A stretch of DNA of 29,798 nt. Origin: Polyrhizophydium stewartii. Its lineage: Eukaryota > Chytridiomycota > Chytridiomycetes > Rhizophydiales. Shown piece by piece: positions 23,912-29,798 of this stretch. Under the pieces are notes generated by a model. That model saw only the letters and a program-made list of their open reading frames with translations, had not been told where the DNA came from and ran no database searches. The translations under genes were made by a program, and so were the position numbers. The stretch is from positions 1 through 29,798 of the forward strand of contig JADGIZ010000075.1 in assembly GCA_027604665.1 (NCBI GenBank). The letters are read 5' to 3'. Numbering within the stretch: position 1 is the first letter of the stretch; every line of letters begins with the position of its first letter.

Positions 23912-26241
23912 ATGGCGGCGCCGGCCGACTGCGCCGTGGTGGCGGCCGCCTTCCCCGCGCTCAACATCACGGGCGACTGCTGCACCAACACGCGCCTTGC
24001 CTGCGCCAACGGCCGCCTCACGCAGCTGTGCGTGCGCACGCCCCGCCCGCTGCGGCGTGCTGCCCGTGCCTGGCCCCAGATGCTGACGGTGCTGCGCTCC
24101 GATGCTCCGCTTCCCCCCTGCCGCCGCCACGGCCCTCGGCGCAGCAACCTCGGCTCGCTGTCGCTCTCGCGCACCTTGCCATCGAGCCTCGGCCAGCTGA
24201 CGGCGCTGCAGCGCTTGTGCGTCGCAGGCCCCGTGTGCACGCCGCCCTCACCAAGGCTCACTGACGCTTATCACCCGCAGCGACGTCGGCATCAACAAGT
24301 TCACGGGCCCCATCCCCGACTCGCTGGGCTCCCTCACAGAGCTGACCTCCCTGTGCGTGCTGCGGACCATGCGGATGAAGGCGCATGCGCTGACATCCCG
24401 TCTCATGCAGGTACCTCGGCCTCAACTTGTTCACGGGGCCGATTCCAGCGTCGCTGGGCAAGCTCACCAAACTGACGTTCCTGTGAGCGACTCTGCGCCG
24501 CACTGCGCCTTGGCGCCGCACGCAGGCTCACCAAGGCGCACGCAGGAACCTCGGCACAAACCAGTTCAGCGGCCAGATCCCCGACTCGCTCGGCGGGCTC
24601 GCCAGCATCACGCAAATGTCAGCCGCCGCACGACGCCATGCCCGCAGTGTCGCTTGTCTTCGACTGCGTGCTGACTTGGGCGGCCGCAGGTATCTGGACC
24701 ACAACCAGTTCACGGGGTCGATCCCCGACTCGCTCGGCAAGCTCACGGCACTCACGGCGCTGTGCGTGCTCGCATGATCGGCTCAGAACTCGGAGTGAGA
24801 CTGCTGACAACTTGCGTTGGCTGGACATGCAGGTCGCTCAACAACAACCAGCTCTCTGGTTCGATCCCGTCGTCGCTCGGCAACCTGGCGCAGCTTCAGT
24901 CCCTGTGCGTTTGCATGTGGCTGCTGCGATATCGTTTCAATTTGCCGCTGACCATGCGACTCCAGCGATCTGAGCGGGAACCAGCTCAGCGGCGAGATTC
25001 CTTCGTCGCTGGGCAGCCTCACCTTGCTCACATTCATGTGAGTCTCGCGCGAAAGCCTGGATGCTGTTCGTCAGATGGATGGTCATGATACGTCGGCGCT
25101 GACACATGGGACGACTGCAGGGGCTTTGGAACCAACCAGCTGTCGGGCAGGATCCCCTCGTCGCTGGGCAACCTTGTGAACCTGACCAGACTGTGAGCAG
25201 TCGCGGACTGGATGCCTGTGTGACTCTGTCGATGCATGGCTGACAGTCTTGCCGTGACGTGTGGCAGGTTCCTGGACACGAACCAATTCTCAGGCTCTGT
25301 GCCGTCGTCGTTCAGCAAACTGACCAAGCTGACCAACTTGTGAGTCGCTGCTGGTTGGCGGTCGCGGGCGAGGCAGCAGCGATCGCCGCACTGACGCCGC
25401 AAGCCGCAGCTGGCTCGAGTCGAACACGCAGCTCTCTGGCGAGCTGCCATCGACGATCAATCCCAGTGCCGAGTGCAGGATGAGCCGCACCAACATCTGC
25501 ACAAGCAGCCCAAGCTTGCAGACGCTCTGCAGCCTGCCCGCATGTGAGCGGATCTTGAACTGGCGTCGCTGCTGGCACCACCAGGATGCTGACGCTGCAT
25601 GCAAAGGCCCGACATCCAGCAACTGCGCGATCCCAGTCGGTCTCTTCCCCACGCTCGACTTTGGCAACAACTGCTGCACATCCGGATATGCCACCTGCAG
25701 CAACGGCGTGATCACGGGGCTGTGAGTGTGCGAGCGGCGAGCGGGCTGCCTCGACTCGCGCAGCTGCTGACGCACGCATCGGCTGCGGCAGCACACTCTC
25801 TGGCGCCAACCTCACGGGCTCGCTGTCGCCGCTGCTCTCTGGGCTCGCCAACGTCACGTCGCTGTGAGTCTGGGCTGCAGCGAGATCTGTGCTGGCTGCT
25901 TTCCAGCGTGCGGCAACTGACGCCTGCTGCAGCGACCTGTCCAACAACCCGCAGCTGTCCGGCCCGCTGCCGTCGGGGCTGTCCAAGGTGACGTCGTGCA
26001 ACCTGTCGGGCACGTCGCTGTGCTCGTCGGGCGATGCGCCGGCCGTGTGCAACGCCCCATCGTGTGAGTCGCCGCTGCCGCCTTTGCGACCGCCGCGTCG
26101 ATCGCGCTGACACCATTGCGCTCAGGCCCGACGACGAGCAGCGGACTGAGCGGCGGCGCCATTGGTGGCATCGTTGCAGGTGTTGTGGTCGTCATTGCAG
26201 CCGTCGCGGTGTTTGTCTGGTTCCGAATGCGTGGTCAGTAA
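23912..26241 (+). CDS. Plant-type LRR single-pass membrane protein 1 (modular, fused)
   Basis: Fifteen exons, 443 aa: 23912-24027, then nine 72-nt exons (24145, 24281, 24411, 24546, 24690, 24833, 24966, 25121, 25268 to +71 each), 25410-25543, 25607-25721, 25792-25863, 25933-26063, 26126-26241. Exon 1 is an LRR N-cap (DC...AFPALNITGDCC...GRLTQL). Each 72-nt exon is exactly one 24-residue LRR of the plant-like form LxLxxNxFxGxIPxSLGxLTxL, always split at the same Leu codon in phase 2. Exon 11 is a Cys-containing C-cap, exon 12 a second N-cap (NC...LFPTLDFGNNCC), exon 13 an LRR, exon 14 a second C-cap, exon 15 a membrane helix (GGAIGGIVAGVVVVIAAVAV) ending WFRMRGQ. It would display an LRR ectodomain outside the cell; ligand unknown. 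It has essentially no cytoplasmic tail. The start is uncertain because no signal peptide follows this ATG. The donor at 24618 is GTCAGC. Confidence 0.85.
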
Positions 26242-26422
26242 GCGCCATGGAATGCGATCTCGACAGTCGAGCGTGGCACCTCGCCCCTGAAAATCATCAA
26301 GCCGTCAGCAGCAGTGCCGCGACCTCAAAGGTCTGAGCGACGAACAACATCATCGTCTGGGTGCGAACTGCCGCTGCAGACGGGGACCGCCAACTCACTG
26401 CCAAGCTTTGCGACCATGTCCG
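26242..26422. other. Spacer between the two LRR genes
   Basis: Short spacer holding the 3' end of LRR gene 1 and promoter of LRR gene 2. A readable stretch ends ATSKV-stop near 26336 and might be a decayed cytoplasmic tail of gene 1, reachable only if the GTAAGC at 26238 is used as a donor; I see no convincing acceptor. Confidence 0.35.
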
Positions 26423-28481
26423 ATGGAAGCGCTCCGAGAGGTGCGAACACGACCGATTTTTAGGCGGGCTACCATTTTCGCTGTTGCAGCTCTCTCAGCC
26501 TTCCAGCCTCACTTTTTCACAAGGTTTACCTTAAATCGCCCAAGCCCCATGTCAACCGACTGCACGGCGCTCTCGGGGGCGTTCCCGTCGCTCGCCCTGC
26601 CAGCCAACTGTTGCTCCGACTCGCGCGTGGCATGCCTGAACGACCGCGTCACGAGCATGTGAGTGCGCCGCCGGCATGTGCACGGGGGGGGGGAGCGGCT
26701 GCTCTGGCGTGCCTCACAGCGGCCCCTGACGCCCCATTCCGCTCCTGCTCTTTGTGCGGGGCTGTGCCTGCGGCGCGTTTTTGTGTCTCTCGACCGCCCT
26801 GCCTTCCAGCAACTTCCAGTCGAGCCAGCTCTCGGGGCCGCTGCCGCAGGCGCTGTCGCAGCTCACGGTGCTGCGCTCGATGTGAGTCTGCCGCTCCACA
26901 ATGCCCATCCGCTCTGTCCCATGCTGACTGTGGCGCAAGGTCCTTCTTCAACAACTCGCTCTCGGGGCCGCTCCCCACATGGATCGGCGATATGGGCTCG
27001 CTCTCAACGCTGTGCGAGCATTACTTGCCTCTGAGCTTGCCTCTGCGGTGCGCTGACTCGAATGTGCGCGAGCAGCGACCTCAGGCAGAATCGCCTCAAC
27101 GGCACGATCCCCGACTCGCTTGGCAAACTTACCGGGCTGCAGACGCTGTGAGTGTCGCTGGATGCTGAGCAGCAGCCTGCCGTGGCATGTGGCTGACCAG
27201 CCAAGCGTAGACTGATCGGCCAGAACAACTTTGCCCTGCCTGTTCCCGAGTCCCTGGGCAATCTGCAAGATCTGACGGTCCTGTGAGTGGGCTCGCATTT
27301 TGTCGTGATGGCCAGCCGCAGTCCGTGCTGACTCTGGACGCAGGGGCCTGAACGGCCTGTCATTTGCGATTCCACTTCCCGCATGGATCGGAAAGCTCAC
27401 GTCGCTGACCTTCCTGTGAGCGCATTGTGCGACAGGCGTCCGCGAGTTGCGGGTGTGCTGCTGACCGCCGCCGTGCAGCAACGTGGCCGCGTCGGGATAC
27501 ACCGGTCCGGTTCCCGAATGGTTTGGCAACCTCAAGTCGCTGCAGACGCTGTGAGATTTGCTTGGCGGCTCGCCCGCGACGTCGCCGAGGCTGACTCGGC
27601 GAGTCACAGTTTCATCTTCGGAAACAACCTTGAGGGCACGATCCCGGCCTCATTCTCGCAGATCCGCAACCTCACGACTTTGTGAGCCAGCGCTGGTTTT
27701 GGCTGGGGTGCGACCTTGCGTGATTCTTCTCTGACATCCGTGATCCCAGCTATATCAACAACAACCCCAAGCTCACATGCGAGCTTCCGGCCACGCTCTA
27801 CTCGCAGGCTTCTTGCCTGGCGTCTGGAACCAAGCTGTGCTCGAACAACACGAAAATCCAGAGCCTTTGCAAGCTGTCCGCATGTGAGTTGGCACGAGCC
27901 GGTGCCTTTTGGTGCACCTGGCTGTGCTGACGTTTGAAATCACAGGCCCGGACAGCAGTAGCGGATCCAGCGGTAGTGGCAGCAGCAATAGCAACAGCAG
28001 CGGCGACAATGCCACGGCCAGCACCAACAGCGGACTGAGCGGCGGCGCGATCGGTGGCATCGTGGCGGGAGTCGTGATTGTGATTGCGGCTGTCGCGGCA
28101 GTTGTGTGGTTCCGCATGCGCGGCCAGACCAACAAGTCGAAAACTAGCATGACCGCCACAACTGTTGATCGTGCCACCTCTCCACCCGTTTTATCAAACT
28201 CGTCCCAATCTTTGTCTGCGGATCCCAGTCTCGCACAGCAAGCTACGGTGCCCTCGGGAAGCGGCTTTGCTTCCTATAACGATGAACTTCGCTCTCTACA
28301 AACCTTGTCTACGACGTCCCAGGGATCGGCCGCAAGAATGGCAGAGTTCAGCGATTACGGTGGAAGAGTCGAGAGGCCTGCCGTTCTTGTCGAGAGATCA
28401 TCTCCTCCAGTTGCGAGCCTGGGTGTCAGGCCGCAAGTTGAAGTTTCACCGGTCATGCAAAGTGCAGCTGTTCCCGCCTGA
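26423..28481 (+). CDS. Plant-type LRR single-pass membrane protein 2
   Basis: Ten exons, 469 aa: 26423-26658, then seven 72-nt exons (26810, 26940, 27076, 27211, 27344, 27479, 27610 to +71 each), 27750-27883, 27946-28481. Paralogue of the gene just upstream, with the same phase-2 one-LRR-per-exon design, the same 134-nt C-cap exon and the same 62-nt intron before the membrane exon. I chose ATG 26423 because it adds a basic then hydrophobic segment (RRATIFAVAALSAF) that can act as a signal peptide; ATG 26549 matches the start position of the paralogue. The LRRs fit LxxLxLxxNxLxGxIPxxLGxL. The last exon has a Ser/Gly/Asn linker, the helix GGAIGGIVAGVVIVIAAVAA, then WFRMRGQ and a Ser/Thr-rich cytoplasmic tail of about 110 residues. 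There is no kinase domain, so signalling would need a partner. Intron 1 is longer (151 nt) and holds a run of ten G. Confidence 0.88.
26684..26693 (+). repeat. G10 homopolymer in LRR gene 2 intron 1
   Basis: Ten consecutive G within the first intron. Intronic, so no coding effect; length may be unreliable in the assembly. Confidence 0.8.
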
Positions 28482-28562
28482 TCAAATGCCATGCAAACTT
28501 GTGATCGGGATAAATTCACCCACACTCAGCTGTTGAAAAGTGGCATGCTTAGGGCTGTCAGC

Positions 28563-28568
28563 AATAAA
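28563..28568 (+). terminator. AATAAA polyadenylation signal of LRR gene 2
   Basis: Perfect AATAAA 82 nt after the stop at 28481, the only canonical signal noticed immediately downstream of a gene end in this window. Confidence 0.55.
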
Positions 28569-29485
28569 GCTTGCTGAGATGCTGCCAATGTGGCAAGCTG
28601 TCTTGAATTGTACTGTGGATTTGGATGTGGCTCGCATCTTGAAATTCCGCCCCGCAAGTCGGGGCTGTGTTTCGGTGCCACCACGGATCGGGCACTGTGC
28701 CGAGATTTCACCGACGAGGCCATGGCAGCGATGCGATCGGGGAGGCATGGGCCACGCACGGTGGCATCCGTAGTGAGTCGACATATGCACGTACGGCGCA
28801 CCAGTTCCGCGTCGCTGGCGAGCCGTGGGCGTCCAACTCGGACGCCGAGGATACCGATGGGCCCAAGATCGTCGCGGCCGTGGTCGAGGCCGCGCTGCGC
28901 CTCGGATGGCGCACGTATGCGTGCGTCGACACAACTACGACCAAGAGCATCTGGTTCCAGGACCACGAGCCGTAGGCGGCCAACCGCGTCGGGCTCGATA
29001 CGCGGGTCTTCCAGGCGCCGCTCGGCGCGCTCGAGGCGGCGGCAGGCGCGACGGACGGCGCGGCCGTGCACGCGGGCATCCCCGTGCCGCCGGCCAACGC
29101 CGTGTCAGTCATGTGCCTGGCAATCCGCGGCTCGAGCTTGCTGCGGCTGGCGGCGGGATCTATCTCGGAACTTGCGCCGTTGATCGAGACGGTGATTGCG
29201 GCGTTGTGGCCGCACAGAAGCAGCCGGCCAAAGTCAGCGTGGGCGGGCCGCGCGGTCAACTTCCAGCTGCACAGCACGCCGTGGTACTGGGCCGAGGCAG
29301 GTGCGCTCGAGGGTCGGCTGTTTGTGCTGCGGATGCTCGGCATGCTCGCTGCGATGGGCTGGCACATTGTCGCGCCAGTGGTCTTGCAGCCCATTGTCGC
29401 ACCAATTGCCATGGTGAAAACCGTCATCAGGAACAGGCACAAAACCGGCATCGCAAACGGAGGGTGGCACTCCAGCTCTCGCAGC

Positions 29486-29542
29486 TTCTGTGCACTCCGA
29501 TTCGGCTGCCGCATCCGCCTGCCGCCCGCTGCGCCGACACAG
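29486..29542. repeat. Imperfect direct repeat, copy 1
   Basis: Shares TTCTG-GCA-TCCG, the core GCCGCATCCGCCTGCCGC and a terminal ACACAG with a second copy at 29664-29727, which has an extra CTGCCGC unit. Function unknown; it lies beyond the last recognisable coding similarity. Confidence 0.6.
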
Positions 29543-29663
29543 GTATGTGCGCAGGCACCCATCCATCCGGCGCGCGCACGCCTAATGCCCGCGCGCGCAC
29601 GGACGCTGGCAACCCCCTGCTGCGTTCGTCCAGGCTCGCATGCTCATTCATTGAATAACACAT

Positions 29664-29727
29664 TTCTGCGCATTCCGCCTCGGCCGCCGCATCCGCCTGC
29701 CGCCTGCCGCCTGCCGCGCCAACACAG
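29664..29727. repeat. Imperfect direct repeat, copy 2
   Basis: Second copy of the element at 29486-29542, about 180 bp downstream, with an internal CCTGCCG triplication. Confidence 0.6.
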
Positions 29728-29798
29728 CGCAACTTGAGAGCCAAAGTTGCGACACCCATCCAGCAGCGGGCGGCTTCCTCAACCATGCCCAACTGCCG

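Larger units (their letters stand above)
28667..29737 (+). pseudogene. Duplicated-domain protein interrupted by in-frame TAG
   Basis: One reading frame is open on both sides of a single TAG at 28973-28975. Before it lies QFRVAGEPWASNSDAE...IVAAVVEAALRLGWRTY; after it, PPANAVSVMCLAIRGSSLL and then NFQLHSTPWYWAEAG...LFVLRMLGMLAAMGWHIV. The two share a pattern: Phe, two to three residues, a Gly or Ser, then Pro-Trp, an acidic linker, a hydrophobic helix and Gly-Trp. I have a tentative memory of uncharacterised chytrid and animal proteins with such repeats, but cannot name the family. No ATG or intron pair that would bypass the TAG in frame was found; GTAGGC at 28972 is a possible donor but the visible acceptors (29014, 29035, 29045) break the frame. 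The second copy loses similarity after about 29375. Hence a decayed gene, a gene with unusual splicing, or a sequencing error. Confidence 0.45.

Noticed and set aside
23654..24475. Single-exon 273-aa ORF through the first LRR exons
   Set aside because: It reads through introns 24028-24144 and beyond in the wrong frame; the spliced model gives continuous LRRs.
24145..25339. Regularly spaced repeats resembling a CRISPR-like array
   Set aside because: The repeats are 72-nt protein-coding LRR exons separated by introns of variable length; only the protein pattern is conserved.
28708..29562. 284-aa minus-strand ORF
   Set aside because: Antisense to the duplicated-domain frame; it lacks internal repeat symmetry or any motif, whereas the plus frame shows matched copies.

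Overview
This window is nuclear DNA of a GC-rich, intron-rich fungus, most likely a flagellated chytrid (Chytridiomycota). Introns are short (mostly 55-120 nt), start GTGAGT or GTGCGT and usually carry a GCTGAC-like branch point. Protein families point to a fungus: a Mif2-type CENP-C, a CaMKK-type Snf1-activating kinase and a Cdc50 flippase subunit. A leucine-rich-repeat/guanylate-kinase (LRGUK) protein, otherwise known from cilium and flagellum biology, suggests a zoospore-forming lineage. The phylum is inference; genus and species cannot be read from the sequence. All exon models were built by hand from splice motifs, frame continuity and family conservation.

Layout. 1-1274 (+): 3' part of a CDC50/LEM3 gene. 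1643-5650 (+): seven-exon coiled-coil protein. 5755-6477 (+): three-exon acylphosphatase that is invisible in single ORFs. 6866-11223 (-): CENP-C/Mif2 with a very long Gln-rich centre. 11284-13726 (-): LRGUK. 14163-17815 (-): Pumilio (PUF) protein with an N-terminal IQ motif and coiled coil. 17845-23031 (-): CaMKK-like kinase with about 1,090 residues of disordered N-terminus. 23258-23700 (+): short HAD phosphatase fragment. 23912-26241 and 26423-28481 (+): two paralogous single-pass membrane proteins with plant-type LRRs. 28667-29737 (+): duplicated-domain reading frame interrupted by a stop.

The left 23 kb is compact housekeeping and cell-division or signalling sequence, with three to four minus-strand genes packed head to tail. 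The right 6.5 kb looks accessory. Its LRR genes are modular: almost every LRR sits on its own 72-nt exon bounded by phase-2 introns, and the first gene appears to be a fusion of two LRR units. This modular receptor-like locus is the most unusual thing here. Other notable points are a PUF domain whose eight repeats spell the canonical UGUAAAUA target, and several stop-free introns whose length is a multiple of three.
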